A DNA stretch of 64,000 bases from Archilochus colubris (GCA_023079485.1 CM041090.1:38466874-38530873), one strand, 5' to 3'. Counted from the stretch's first letter, positions 1-13,312 are shown. Translations and numbers: made by a program. The notes: generated from the sequence alone by a model not told the origin.

Positions 1-3000
1 CTGGAAAGTGAAGGTCTCTGGAGGGAGAGAGTGGAAGGAGCAGCTCGAAGGGAAAGGGGGCCGTCTGGCCAGGAAAAATAGTATTACTGGAGAGCCATCA
101 CTCATTTCCCTATTTATCACATTTTTCCCCATTCTCCCCTGCCAAAACACCACTGCTGCCTTCTCCTAATGCACAGGGATCCTGGTTCTGTATCTGATGT
201 CACAGGAAATTTCAGATGGAAGTTTTGCTTGCAGGGGACAGCTTAACACTGCTGAGAGCTCCGTTCCCAGCACTGGCGATGCCAATGGGTTTTCAGCACA
301 GCTTTACAGAGTGCAGCATCCTTGGCATCCCTGCAGGACATTTTTCCTCTGCTCTGGCTTTTGCTGGTGCTCAGAGAGCTCAGCTGTATCAAAGGGGAGG
401 GGGGCAAAGCCAGACCCTGTGTTTTTGTGAGCTCATTTTCACTACAGATCCCTTCCCCCTGGTGATTTATGCTCAGCTTCTGCCTGTCTCCACCTGTGTT
501 TTGACGCTCCCAAAAGTGACCTGAACCTTCCGTACTGCAGCTGGCAGGAGCCAAACCTCCTGCAATTAAGAGGTGCTGCAGACTAAGGGTAAAAATGTTA
601 ATTATTAACTCCCTTCCCAGCGTGGCCTCCCTCCATCCTGAGTCACCCTCTTCCACGGAAGCAAACCCGCAGCCAAAGAAGCAGTGAAGCTGGAAACCCT
701 CCTGCTTCCTCCCTGCACTTCCGAGCAATCTCCTCTCCTGGAGAGCAGGGCCAGCAGGGAGTGAAATATTTTGGGATGAGGTCTGAAACGAGTCATCCTC
801 CAGAAATACCACTTCTAAAAGCAGCTTTCATCCCGCTGTTCATGAATCTCCACCTCCACATTTGCCTGCTTCATTGCAGCCATAGAGGGGGCTGATGCCT
901 TCAAAGAAAGCCCATCCAATAATCTTTAAATCTCTCTCCTGACCCCAGTGCTGCAAGATTTAAAGCAGACTTCAGTTCTCACTTGGGTTGCTGCTGTCAG
1001 ACTCAGAAGATGCTTTTTATCTCCCTGCCCACACCCCTGCCTCAAGCATCCCAGGGTGATGCAGGTGGGATGGGGATCAGACCCAGCGTTTCCATGGATG
1101 GACAATCAAGGAGGATAAATCCTCTGCCCTGCCAAGCTAGTACTTGTGGGCTGGGATAGAAACAGCTGCCTGCAGGACAGAGGAACCAGGATACAGGGCT
1201 GCAGGCCAGGGGAAAATATTCCAGGGAAGGAAACATGCCTGGGGAATAGCTGGATTTCCCTTATTTCCTATCAACAGGCATTGCCAAGGCCAGGTGCTGC
1301 CAGGTGCCTTTCCAGGGCAACCCAGCACAACAAAATGTCTCATTTTGGTTACTTTCTACCAAATCTTGCCGTTCATGGGAATATACAAAGCATGCAACAG
1401 CTGAGATACACTCTGGAGAGCCAAGTACAGTGGATAGATGACACAAATGGCAAAGCAGAAGCACTAGACATGGCACATGGCAGCAGCAAATGTGCACAAA
1501 TTTCGAGGCCTGAAAAAGCTGATTTTTGAGGAAAACACCCAGGAAAAGGCTATGCAGTATTTTTGTCCTGCCTTGTACTGTTTTTCAAGGCACAGCTCAT
1601 TGCAACTCATCTTTAGGGCTGTGGCAGGGAGCCTTGCAACCAGCAAGAAACTGGGGAAAATGCTAAAAAATTAGGAATGCCAAAATCAAATTTGAACTTT
1701 CCAAACCACATCCACTTAGGCTGCAGCCATGAGAGGGAGGTAGGACCCCAGCTTTGTCTTCAGCTCCACTGTCCTTGCCAGAACCCAGCTATAGCACTCA
1801 GATGGAGAAGTCCAGCCCCTTTCCTCAGTGCCAGGCTACTGTGTTGGTGATTTGTCCTCATAAAAACACAGGCACATAAGGAAGATTTACCATCAGCTGC
1901 TGGAATAGCCAATAATGTTTCTGCTGCCTACTAGTTCTCCTCACATAGAAGCAGGAGCCTGTAATGCATAGAAACTTTCTCCATGCCATGTGAATCCTGG
2001 TTTCCTCCACAGCTGGAGCCTCTATTGATACAGTCTTGCTCATTTTTAATTAAAAAGCAGGAGAAAAGCATTTGTCTCCAGCAGCACATCACCTTCAGAG
2101 CAGGCATGTGGTGCTCTGCATCTCACAGAGACAGCATCATGAGCAGGGAAGGAGCAGCCGAAAGCAAGCAGAGAAATGAGGTCCAGAACAGAATTGTAGC
2201 CAGGATCCAGCCTCACATGGACATCCTCCCTCTCAGAATGCCACAGGACACTTGTGTGGCTCCTTACCCCACCATCCCCCAGCAGCAGGGAATTTCTCAG
2301 TGTGGTTTGTAAAAAAAAAACAAAACAAAACCGTGAGCGCAAGGAGGTGGAGGAACAGGAAAGAAGCACCATCAGCCACATCAAAACCCTTCCACTGGAG
2401 ATTAGATAGCATGTAATCTCCACTCACAGCAATAATTACATGGCTTTGCTTGATTTAAGCCTCTGCTGTCTCCCCTTATCCAGATGCTCCAGAGCACAGC
2501 TCCGTTGATCCGACGGGCAGCGACGCGTGGGCATCCCCTGCCCATTCCCTGTGGATTCAGCCCAGTGCCTGCAATTTGTTAACATCTTTCCTCCAATTTA
2601 AACCTCGGACATAGCAGACCTCTGTCTAGCAATAATACAGGGATTTCAGGGGTATTTATGAGAGGCTTAAAAGTTAATCCTACATGAGCAAGGTAAGCCT
2701 GCTCTTGGCCTAAAACGCGGCTGGAAAATCCGGTTGCCATTGCTGCAGCAGGAGAAAAGAGGCATTGGTGGCCAGGCCACCACCAGCACTGCTGAGCCAG
2801 CCTGGGGACAGTGTCCAGTTTGAGAACTGAATCACAGAATTATAGAATGGTTTGTGTTGGAAGGGACCTCTAAAGCCATCTAGTCCAACCCCCTTGCAAC
2901 GAGCAGGGACATCTCCAATTAGATCAGGTTGCTCAGAGCCCTGCCCAACACGGCTTTGAATGTTTCCATGGACATCCACCACCTCTCTCAGCAACCTCAG

Positions 3001-3805
3001 TGCTTCACTTTCTTCTTAATATGCAGTCTAAATCTACCCCCTTTTAGTTTTAAAGCAACACCCCTTCTCCTGTTGCAGAAGGCCCTACTAAAAAGTCTTT
3101 CTCCATCTTTCTTATGAGCCCACATGTGGTACTGGAAAGCCACAATAAGGTCTCCCTGGAGCCTTCTCTTCTCCAGGCTGAACAACCACCATTCTCTCAG
3201 ACTGTTTTCAGAGGAAAGGTGTTCCAGCCCTTGGATCATTTTTCTGGCTTTCTTTCCATGCTCCCAACTGGGGGTATTTCCCTCACAGGCCTGAGTGTCC
3301 TTCCAAACTGGACTTCCCATATTGAGGATTTTTGCCCCATTTCTCCTCACGCCAGGAGCTCAACAGACAGGTCAGCAGCTGACATCAATTCTCCTCTCTT
3401 ACCAGTGGTACCTCAATTACACCTATGACCTTAAAGCCCCTCATCACCCCAGGGGTGACACAGCTTCACCCTAAAAGCAACCTCAGCACCACCAGGCTAA
3501 AGCTCTCCTGGGCTTCTCCAGAAGCATTCTGCCTTTGTGCTGCCCTCCAGGAAGAGCTGCCGGGAGGACAAATATTACTCCCCAGCCTGTCTCATGGCAT
3601 GAAATTTTCATTTCATGTTTCATGGCCACAGAGCTCCATGTTGTGCTGGCACAGATGATGACAGTGTGGGGGACACCCATGTGGGTCATGGGGACACCTC
3701 CTCCAGCCAGAATAGGCTCAGGAGGCAGAGCTATAAATTTGAAAGACAGGACCACGTCTTTACATGTTTTTTCCCATGTGACAACAGCATGAATGAGTCT
3801 CTTAC
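1..3805 (-). other. DAAM1: Start of DAAM1 intron 3 (partial)
   Basis: This is intronic sequence downstream of exon 3, running off the window's left end. I find no DAAM1 exon 4 sequence on the minus strand here. It holds a CR1 fragment at about 2830-3265 and otherwise single-copy noncoding DNA. The open frames seen at 243-812 and elsewhere have no recognisable protein similarity and no exon-like borders. Confidence 0.85.
2830..3265 (-). mobile_element. CR1 LINE 3' fragment
   Basis: The plus strand begins AATCACAGAATTATAGAATGG and continues with the familiar CR1 wording TTGGAAGGGACCTCTAAAG. The segment on GAGCCTTCTCTTCTCCAGGC follows further in. This is the reverse complement of a CR1 3' end, so the element lies on the minus strand. 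It is 5'-truncated and moderately diverged. CR1 is the dominant bird retrotransposon. Confidence 0.93.
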
Positions 3806-3895
3806 TTTCTTCTTGCTGCAGTAGATCTGCCACTTCTTCTCCGCTGGCAGCGCAAACATGGCCTCTCTGTGCTTGTCTGTGAGGTCAAGTTCATC
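3806..3895 (-). CDS. DAAM1: DAAM1 coding exon 3 (codons 62-91)
   Basis: This 90-nt, phase 0-0 exon encodes 30 residues beginning [17 protein letters not shown] and ending QIYCSKKK. The sequence continues directly from the exon 2 product and belongs to the first helices of the GTPase-binding/FH3 (Diaphanous inhibitory) region. In formins this region binds activated Rho and the C-terminal autoregulatory DAD. The acceptor is CTTTCCAG|GATGAA (AG at 3897-3896) and the donor is AAGAAA|GTAAG (GT at 3805-3804), both close to consensus. The encoded residues match my memory of vertebrate DAAM1 without any difference, which points to strong constraint. The next exon, expected to begin with residues resembling DQEENKG, is not present in the remaining 3.8 kb, so it lies outside the window. 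Confidence 0.96.
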
Positions 3896-6530
3896 CTGGA
3901 AAGGGTGAAAAAAACCAATAAAACCTCAACAACTCAACCATTAAACATGCAACATGAGTACACGAACAAGTGATGGCACAGACACAACTCCCCAGATAAG
4001 CAGTGTAAATCAATGTGGGGCCACCCCACAGCAGTGGTCCCACAGCATCGCCCCGTGACTATCAATTTGTCAGGGCAATGATGTGAACTCTCATCCTGCT
4101 CTTGCTGACCTCCCCCTGACTCCTGGGCTGTGGCTGGCTGATGGGAGGATGGGGCTGCAAACCCCACTGCCTTGGTCCTCTAGATATTCCCCCTTCATTG
4201 CTTTGAAAGGCAGCAAGTGCTTTAGAAAGGACATCCAGGCAGCTGGATGAGAGCTCCAGACAACAGAGCACATCTAAGATGTGGTGAACAGTGGTGTACA
4301 GTGAAGAACAATTCAAAGAAAACCTTTCCTTTTACCACCAGATAACTGCTTCACTGAGCACCCCGAACAGTCCAGCCCATTTCCATTGCTGACACCCTCA
4401 TGTCATCAAAAACTCCAGGGGTTTTTTTTGGCTTTTGGTTTGTTTTCCTCTAACTAAAAATAGAAAGCTCTTTTCCTAATATCTCCAGTTCATAAAGAGA
4501 GACATCCTCTCCATCAAAACTGTATTGCCTGGCAGAGATAAAGCTGTTTACTGACTGAAACCTTTATTGGTTTATTTGATGTTATTTTAAAGGACACATC
4601 CATTTTCAACTTGGAGGCTTGGTTAGCAGCGTGCCCCCCGCCGGGATGCCAGAGTATTATCAAAGCCTCATTGCTTCCTGGTGCTAGATGTAGGTCAAAG
4701 CTCTTATCAGAGGACTAAATAAAACATTCAGGCAGGGCTAGGAGGCTTGTTGCTAAAGCCAGCATTGATCTTACAACCATGGATGTCTCTTAAAATCACC
4801 CCACCACTGACAACAGTGCTAAAGGGGTGTTGGTGGAGCAGTGAGAGCACTGGAAATGTTGCAGAAGGTCATGGGAGAGCATTGCCATGGCCTCCAGCCA
4901 ACCCATCCCACCCAGACAGTGGATTTGATTAAGAGGATCCCCATTAAAATTACACACTTAATTCCATCAGCTAAAAAAAGAAAAAAGCAAACAAAAAACT
5001 ACACAGATATCACATGGACACCCAGTAAAGTTTGAATAATTACACCAAGTAGAGCCAGTAGCCCCTTGTATCCCAATCTAAAGTTAAAGCCCCAGCTGGT
5101 GAAGGCTGAGCAAGATGCCCATGGGGAAAGATGGAGGCTATTGGCCATAAAGAAAGTCAGCTGATGTAATTAAAGCTCAAATTGCATCCAGCAGCTAGGA
5201 AGTCTTCAGCTCTCTTGTAACCCAAACCCAGGGGCCCTCCAGCAGATCACACAAGGGCTGTGGGTGGACCTGAACCTCTTGGAAAAGCTTATACATCCAC
5301 TTCAGGAACTGATTTCACCTCTCAATGAGATCACTCCTCAAAAGGAAAGGTGTCATGGTGCTTTTACTGTTACATTTGCATGGAGGAGCTTTGCCTCTTC
5401 CTTGACTTTTTGCCCCCAGATCAAGTGACTCTTCAAACACTGAGCTGACCTTGCTGGAGCTCTGGAAGCTTGCAAGACACCCTTTACAACAGAAATAAAC
5501 ATCCTGCTGTGACAGAGGCCTGGAAGAAAATGGTGACTGAGAAAAGCGTGAGACCAGTCTGAGACCTCCTCCTCCTCCTAGGAGGAAAATCTGACTTAGG
5601 GACTCCTCTAATGACCACCACTTTTAAACCTTTCCATGTCCTTACAGTATGGGAGATCAGAGATCCATAACCAGCAACTGATCTGCTCCCCAGCTGGGGA
5701 CAAGTCTTGTCACCCTTCCATACCTCAAAACTGAAACTCACCCTATGTCCCCCTCCATTGTGTCTCCTCAGGCTACAAACTGGTCAGACACCCAAGCTCT
5801 GCTTCAGCCCCAGTTCTGCACTTCCAAAGGATGACACAGAGACCCAGCTGAAATATAACTCACTGCAAAAGTACATCTGGGAGTGTGGGAGAGGACAAGG
5901 ATCTCCTGATGGATATTTACCTCCATGGTGAGGGTTTCAGTGAGCACAGGAAAGTGCTTCCCCTGTGAGCTTGTTTTCCTGCCGTGTGAATCTGGGATTC
6001 AGGCACAAAAGCACCAGCCACACACATCTGTACTTAGGTCCTTAGAAAAATATTTATTGAAACTTTCAAAATACCCAGGCCCTAAAAATATAACTTGTGC
6101 AAACACAAAGATTTATTAACGAAGGAAAAAATATCTAAACTGAGTTGAGGCTTAAGCAGGAGCAAGAAGGGATAAAGCAGAAGATCATATTAGGTGCTGG
6201 TACATGACAACGTGCAAACACATCCAAAAAAGGTGCAGAAATGCTTCTGAGCCCCACACAGCACATTTCATTGTGCTCCAGCTCAAATACACTCAGTCAT
6301 TGCAGCCCTGCATCTCTCAGCAGCACCTACCAAATGACATCTTGCAGGATGCTTGGGAGAGATGTTTAAATAAACACTGTGTGGCACCTAGTGAGTAGGA
6401 AAATCCTCATGGTCAGTGACTAATGACCATTATTTGGAGCTGTAACAGTGTCTTAACCATGAAGAATTAGGTCCTTACTAGTTGTATGGGGATTCCTGCA
6501 CCCACCTCCAGCCCTTTGCTCAACCTCACT

Positions 6531-6925
6531 GATCACAGACTGGTTTGGGTTGGAAGGGACCTTAAAGATCATCTAGTTGCAACCCCCCTATGTGGGCAGG
6601 GACACGTCCCAGTAGATGAGGTTGCTCCAAGCCCCATCCAACCTGGTCTTCAACACTGCCAGGGATGGGACAGCCACAGCTTCTCTAGGTAACCAGTGTC
6701 CCACCACCCTCACAGTGAAGAATGTCTTTCTACCTTCTTTCAGGCTGAAATAGTTTCTCCTGTAGAACTCCCTCTCCAGCTTTCTTGTACACCCTCTAAG
6801 AGGTGCTCTAAGGTCTCCAAGAAGCCTTCTCTTCTCCAGGCCGAACAACCCCAACTCACTCAGACTGCCTTCATGGAAGTGTTCCAGTCCTCTGATCATT
6901 TTTGTGGCCCTCCTCTGGCTATCTC
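6531..6925 (-). mobile_element. CR1 LINE 3' fragment
   Basis: The plus strand reads GATCACAGACTGGTTTGGG and TTGGAAGGGACCTTAAAGAT, then the CR1 segments CCCCATCCAACCTGGTCTTC and TTCTCTTCTCCAGG. This is a 5'-truncated CR1 in minus orientation inside DAAM1 intron 2. Confidence 0.93.
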
Positions 6926-8430
6926 AGTACCCCTTGGCCCCAAGCAGGCTGCTCAGAAACTTTCCTTCCAACTCCAGAAGACCAGGAGAGGACAGGAACA
7001 TCTGGGAGCCCACAGACCACCATACAAGTGCAGCTCTGACAAAGCCTTTAGCAACTGCACGGTGGAGTTGTAGCACAGCAGAGAAGCCCTGCACAACCTC
7101 AAGCCCAAATGCACCTTCAGTTAATAATCATGAGCTTGATAATTAGGTGATTCTAACTGGCAATTAATTTTATAGGCCATTTGCACTCCCACTGCAGTGT
7201 GTGATGTTGGCAGCTGTCAAAGAGTAGGAAGATAACTGGTGGTTTGGGGTCCATCACCCCCCCAGCTCTCACCCCTCACTTCAGCCTCACCTTCCTACCT
7301 GGCTGCTTCCCATGGCAGGGGCTGCCAGCTTCACTTTTTAAAATATTTCTTTGGAACTGGGTCAAAAGCATGTAAAGCAACAGCCTCATTTTGCTACCAA
7401 AAGGAAGTCTCTGCCCAGAGTGTTTTTACTGGAAAGAGATACTCTACTCTTAAATATTTATCCCATGCAGTTAAACTATTCACCCTCAGACCAGGAAACA
7501 TGTTTCCACATTAAATTTTCATTTGAATATGATTTTTTTTCTAAAAAGGAGCACCTCATAGGGAGATTTGATTCTCTGTGTGTATATATTTGCTCTTTCT
7601 AGGAGGTAAAATACTTCTGTGCAGCTTCCTTCACCATCAGCTCTCTGCCCAAGACAAGAAAACATTTCCCTGTCTCTAAGCATGGCACAAGCTTCCTCCC
7701 AAAACTACCTTAGAAACACATGGCTCAGCTCAGCAAGCTGTGAGCCACGATCCCATGGGCCAAACAAGTTTCTAACAAGTGATATCCAGCTTCCCTTGGA
7801 GGACAGAGAGAGGGTGTGTGTCCCCATGGTCCGTACCTCTCTGAGCTGGAAGTCATCTGGCATGAGGAGTGTCCAGAAGTTCTCTGTCAAGCCCCTTGAT
7901 CAAGCAGGGCCACCACTGCCCAGATGGCAAGCCAGACCAAGGAGAAAAACAAGATAACTGCTACTGAAAGAAATGTTTGACCCTCTCACAGTAGATGTTT
8001 TAATGAGCATCTTCCGTGGGCCGAGAGCCACCAGCTCTAATGGGGCAAAAGCAGGTGGCCAGCAGGATGCTGCAAATCTCTGGCCTTCAGAAATGACCTC
8101 CAGGATGGACTCTCCAAGTCCATGGCCACAACACCCCAGGATGACCCACATGGGATCTTCCCCTACATCCCAAATGTCCTGTGACACCGAAGATTCTGCA
8201 AGAAGTAGCTGGGGAATAAATAGTAAGGGAGAATTCCCTGTACAGACCCCTGACTCCCAAAATATCTTCAGAGGCCCTAGGAAGGGAGATGAGTAATTTT
8301 TAAGTCTAATGCATCTTTCTGGCTCATAAATTGTATAATTGTAACATGGGGATGGGGTAAAATAAAGAGATCATTCATTGCCATAACTGAAGAAGAAATT
8401 AAAATAAAATTTGCTGGCTTGTTCTGAGTT

Positions 8431-8468
8431 TAGATAGATAGATAGATAGATGCACACACACACACACA
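8431..8468. repeat. Compound microsatellite (TAGA)5 and (CA)8
   Basis: Five TAGA units at 8431-8450 are followed after two bases by eight CA units at 8453-8468. It lies in DAAM1 intron 2. Confidence 0.95.
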
Positions 8469-8639
8469 GAAAGACATCACTGGGTTAAGTAGGTGACCAA
8501 CATAATAAAGAGTAAGTGAATGTAATGCTGGTGGATGGATGCAGAGTTTAGGAACTTCCATGAGGACACCAGAGACACTACAGCATGTAAAGGCAAGATC
8601 TTCTGCAGACTTTAGTAAAACACCAGATATCCAGATTGC

Positions 8640-8742
8640 TCAAAAGAAAAAAAAACCAAAACCAACCAACCAACCAAAAAAAAAAAAAAAAACCAAAACC
8701 CTAAACCAAACAAAAAGAAAAAAAACAAAAGAAAGAAACAAG
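8640..8742. repeat. A-rich low-complexity block
   Basis: The block is nearly all A with scattered CC, including CCAACCAACCAACC units and an A18-type run. Such A-rich sequence often follows old retroinsertions, but no matching body is seen. Confidence 0.85.
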
Positions 8743-9691
8743 TGAAAACTTTCTGGCAACATTTGGCATTAACTGCAAGAGCATAGGAATTTAATAAAAA
8801 AAATAAATTGAAATGGCCTGCTGAAGCCTGCATCAGTTTCCTTTTTTGGGGGTCATATCACTTTTTCACTCTCTTCCAGGCATTCTTCTCCAAGTTCATC
8901 AGTTTGATTTATCCCAGAACACTGCAGTGTCACAGGAAGCAGCAATCAGCATTTTTCCCCAATGCCTCATCTGATTTTCTTCCACTGGGAAGGGGCTGCC
9001 TGCAGAGCCAGCCCCTGCTGCCATCTGCACCCACCCTATTATTTAGTTCATTATTTTCTTTTTAAGCTGTTTTCTTAAAGCAGTAGACTCATTAATCAGA
9101 GCTTGTTAGGGTGCAAACACCAAAGCACCCTGAATCACTGGAGAAGCTCCTCTATTTGCCACGTTCATTTAGGCCATTACAATTCTCACTGTGTGCAGAT
9201 TTATCTTAGTGTTTGTTTGTTGGTTTTTTTAAATAGGGAAGTAGTGAATAATGTCTTTTATTTTTAGTATTAGTGATAAAACCCACCACCTCCCTGTCAC
9301 ACATCTTTTCAGTCATAGTATCCCAAGAACTTAGGAAAAACCACCCAGACAAACCAACCCCAGCCAATATTATCACTATGTATTTTTAATTTATGCATGG
9401 AAGCCTCATGAAAATTACAGAACATGAATAAAAATCAGCTGTTCATATTGCTTAATGAATAAGCATAACAGATAGAAGATTTTTACTAATTTTGCCTTTA
9501 TCATGCAATGAATTTGTTTGAATAAAGGAAATTGCCTACAGCACGGGAATGAGTAGCAGCAACAAGGAGTAATGTTGTTTACTTCCAGGTGCTTACACCA
9601 AGTCAGCTTCTTCCCACACTGAATATTTAGTCCCAGATTGGAAAGGGAAAGACCCCAACCCACCCTGCTCTGCAGCTTTCATTTGCTGACC

Positions 9692-9832
9692 TTAACACAT
9701 TGGACAGACATAAATAAAATATATATTCCTTTTTTCTTCTGCAGTAAAGATTATGGCCATCAACAGCTGATTTAGTTCTTCAATAAACCCTGCCTGCAGC
9801 TGGTTCATGTTCCCATCAGTCCAAAGGCCTAA
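9692..9832 (-). other. Unassigned exon-like open segment B
   Basis: An acceptor CTGTTTCAG|TTAGG (AG at 9834-9833) is followed by 46 open codons and a TAA stop at 9694-9692. The peptide begins LGLWTDGNMNQLQAGF and continues through a helical, leucine-rich part (EELNQLLMAII). It starts in phase 0, which agrees with either donor of segment A 173-305 bp upstream, so the two could form consecutive exons with this one as the last coding exon. No protein family is recognised, and no upstream exon or promoter is identified. Confidence 0.3.
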
Positions 9833-9927
9833 CTGAAACAGACAGCATGTATTACTTTAATATTGTGTCATTTAATTAATTATTTTAATAGGCTAAAGGT
9901 TTTAAAGGTGTTCATATGCCAATACTA

Positions 9928-10204
9928 ATACCTTTTAAAAGAGAAATGCCTGCTTAGGTTTCTCAGTCCTTTTTTTGTTGTTGTAATATATAACTGCATA
10001 TATACTTTCTTTTTTTTTAATTTATTGAGCTCAGCCTTCTGTGACCTTTTCACCGACATTGTGTGGAAAACCTTTCTCCCTTTTTCATTAACACAGGGTA
10101 CTTTCACAGCCTGAGTTATTGATTTGTGTAGTTTTACCCTGAAGAGCACTCTCTGATCTGGAAGCTTTGCAGGTGGATCATTTCCCACATACTGCACATA
10201 AAGC
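9928..10204 (-). other. Unassigned exon-like open segment A
   Basis: The minus strand has a very good acceptor, a T-rich run ending TTGTTTTCAG|GCTT with AG at 10206-10205. An open frame of about 93 codons follows, beginning LYVQYVGNDPPAKLPDQ and including KVFHTMSVKRSQKAEL. Two possible donors lie inside it: AGG|GTAAAA (exon end 10138) and AAA|GTATAT (exon end 10006). Both leave phase 0. The alternating hydrophobic pattern and varied amino-acid use look more protein-like than the neighbouring open frames. I do not recognise the family. AATAAA followed by an A-rich run near 10010-10025 also allows a retrocopy 3' end. Confidence 0.35.
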
Positions 10205-10689
10205 CTGAAAACAACAAAAAAAGTCAGATGTATTGGCTCATTATTTACTACTGTGATCACTAAAATAGATTAAATTCAAATCAAGCACAGCTGGACATAC
10301 TTGCTCTTTGGTGGGTGCACCCTGAACCATAATATGGCACAGAGCTGGCAAATAAATAAGAAGGTGGCTTCAGATGTGGGTTTCCCACCTATTGATGGAT
10401 TGAAAGAAGCAGCTCCCTTTTCAATCAGCTTTTAGATAGCATCTTTGCTGCTGGGATCCCTGGGAGTTACTGAAGTTGGAAACCAAACCAATTGGTCAAG
10501 TTGGCTTCAGATGTCCCCTGCCCAATGTAGGTGCTCAATTAGGAAAGCTGGGCATGGCTGGGCTGGGGTTGAACTGCTCCAAGATTTCCTCAGCTAAGGT
10601 GCTGGGAAGGGCATTGAAAAGGGGCTGGATGGGAATTAAGTGTCTGAAAAGCCCAATACCAACTCAATCAGCTTCCCAAAATTTAAATT

Positions 10690-10861
10690 GTAGAAGCTGG
10701 GAAGCTGTGCCTGCCCCATCCCTGCAAGTGTTCAAGGCCAGGTTTGATGGGGCTTGGAATAACCTGGTCTGGTGGAAGGTGTCCCTGTCCATGCAGGGGG
10801 ATTCGAACTAGATGATCTTTTAGGTTCCTTCCAACCCAAACTATTCGATGATTCTATGATT
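10690..10861 (+). mobile_element. CR1 LINE 3' tail
   Basis: The sequence contains GGGGCTTGGAATAACCTGG, then GATGATCTTTTAGGTTCC, and ends with the CR1 terminus GATGATTCTATGATTT. It is a short 5'-truncated copy in plus orientation, opposite to DAAM1. Confidence 0.9.
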
Positions 10862-11479
10862 TATTTATTGCTCTGTGCACAGAACCCTAAAGATGTGTTT
10901 GAGGGAAGCAGAAGCCAGCTAGAGCCCGATGCTAATGACAGAGTAAGATGAAAGTGGGATTCTTGCACACATGTGGCTTGGGTGGGACAAGTGGTTCCCA
11001 TTTACTCACAACCATGGTGACATGAGCAAGTGCAGAACAGAGTCACCCTGTGAGGAGGCAATTTCTGACCAAGGTTTGACATCCTGCAAGATGCCCAGCA
11101 TGAGCAGGCCTTAGAGATATCAGGTGCTGCTGAGGAAGCTGGTGCCCATAAATAACAATATTGATTTGAACACTGGGAGTTGGTGGGAATTAGGGCCACA
11201 GGGCACTCAGGCAGAATCCTGCCAGCAGGGCTGCAGAAAGCCTCTGCTGCTGACCTCAGTGATGCTGACATGTCAAGGGATGCCCTGACTCTGTGAGTGA
11301 CAGATACAGCAGCAGCAGGAACAGCTTTGATTTGAGTCTGCCAACAGATCCAAGGCAGCCACGGCCTAATTTCCAGAAGCTGGAAGGTTGGTGATGGGAC
11401 ACAACCTACATGCTGCTCAATCCTGCCTGTAACTCCAGCAACACCACCCAACTGCTGGACAATCAGGAAGGAACCATCA

Positions 11480-11790
11480 AGGTTGGAAAGGAAACCTTCC
11501 AGATCAAGTCCAACCATCAAGTCTTACACCACCATAACCACTGAACCATCTCCTGAAGTGCCACATCTACTTGGTTTTTAAATACTCCGAGGGACAATGA
11601 CTCCACCACCTTCCTGGGCAACCTGTTCCAATGCTTTACCACTCTACTGGTGGAGAAATTTTTCCTAATACCCAATCTGAACCTCCCCTGGTGCAACTTG
11701 AACCCATTTCCTCTTACCCTGTCGCTAGTCACTAGGGAGAAGAGGCCAATACCACTGCTGGAGGAGATGCCCCATCTAATGATGCTGCTA
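11480..11790 (-). mobile_element. CR1 LINE fragment, older subfamily
   Basis: The segment holds GGTTGGAAAGGAAACCTTCC, CCTTCCTGGGCAACCTGTTC, CCAATCTGAACCTCCCCTGG and GTGCAACTTGAACCCATTTC, wording typical of a diverged CR1 subfamily. Orientation is minus. The copy lacks both ends. Confidence 0.85.
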
Positions 11791-13295
11791 CTCTCTGTGG
11801 CGACCTGTGCCAGAGACTCTTGGAGCCTGCCAAAAACCTCAATGCCCCAAAATTAAGGTCACTGATGCATTACTGAAGGAGGTGCTTAGGCATCTCCCAG
11901 GGACGTGGCCCCCTCCTCTTTTACGAAGTGTGAAGTGGAAAGTGTTTAGCAGGTAGACCATGTAATTTTTCCACTTCAGCTGTACTTCTGGATAAAAAAA
12001 GGGTTTCTTACGTGCTTTCTACCTTCCGTGGGGACTCACACTGAGCTGCCACATGAGTTCTTTGGAAAATGAAGGGTGGGAAACAGCATAGGCTTTGGGC
12101 AAGCCCCCCATGCCTGTTTGGAGCTGTAACAGATAATGCAGCTACACAAACGCAGTGTTCCTCAGTGGATTACTTCATCCAGGCCTGAGGAATGTGTGTA
12201 GGCAGAAAATCCTCATTTTCTCGCCAAGTAGGTGTGCGACTTCTGTATCAGATGCTCAGCTATCAAAACATACATTTAAGAGATTATCTGTGAGGGTGTA
12301 ACACCATGAGGTGACAAAAACGAGCGCCGAGAGCTGCGGGCTGGGGTTAGAGGGTGCCAGTTCCAGGCTGTTCCCATCTAACAAGCAGAACCTGGGCAGC
12401 CTGGTAGAACTGTCCACACAGCTCCCCAAAGAGGGAATTTAAAAGCAAACATTAGCAAATCACTTGGTTTTATCCCTTAAAAGCAATTCATAAGCTCAAG
12501 GGAGCTTAGTCGTGGGAGATGGTGGTGGGACGGGATCAGGAGCATGCACTAACCCTGGGCAGACTCTGCAGAAAAGGGTGCTTTGCCCAGGACAAAAGGG
12601 GTATCACAATTACATATTTTCTGGGTACCAAGTGCATGCTTTTCTTTGCAGATATATGGGAAAATGGCTTTGGCTGCCATTCAGTGGTTCCCAAAATCCT
12701 AAGTCCTTAACGCTGCGAAGATCAGGCAGCGAAAAACAACAGCTGACCTGCAAGCATGAAATGCAAAGCTTGGCTTTGCAGCTGATCCCTCAGCTGTTAC
12801 TCAAAAGCCATGTTGTTTTGCAAGGCCCAAAACCTCATACTTTCTCCTTACGGGATTAGAAACCAGGGGAAAAGCACATTACTTAATTTCCTAAGTAAAA
12901 CTGGATGTCGCTGGCAATGAGTCCCCAACCCGGTGCTGCTACTAACATGGAACCCTGCTCACACTGACCACATCACCACCTTCTCCTCACACTGGGTTGT
13001 CCTCACTCCCTGTTCAGGCAGCATATGGAATGGCAATCATCCTGTCCCACTGAGAGGGCAGGAAGGCACAGCTCTGCAGGACAATTACACATGGAGCGTC
13101 TTACCCAGACACCCCACGTTGTGAGCCACAGAGCAATCGCCCGCTGTGAAGCATTTCAAAGGAAATAATCTCTGTGATGGGGGCTGCTATCTCCTGACAA
13201 ATAGCATCTAAAGAGCAGCTCTGATGAAATGCATCAGTGTCCCCAAGTACAGCAAAAAGCAAATGCTGTGATAAACCTTGTATGCTTCCAGAGAC

Positions 13296-13312
13296 TTTTT
13301 TTTTTTTTTTTT
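13296..13312. repeat. T17 homopolymer
   Basis: A run of 17 T occurs in intron 2, with no adjoining repeat body. Confidence 0.95.

Noticed and set aside
243..812. 189-codon minus-strand open frame in DAAM1 intron 3
   Set aside because: It is not DAAM1 exon 4, has no recognisable similarity and no good splice borders; chance is the better explanation.
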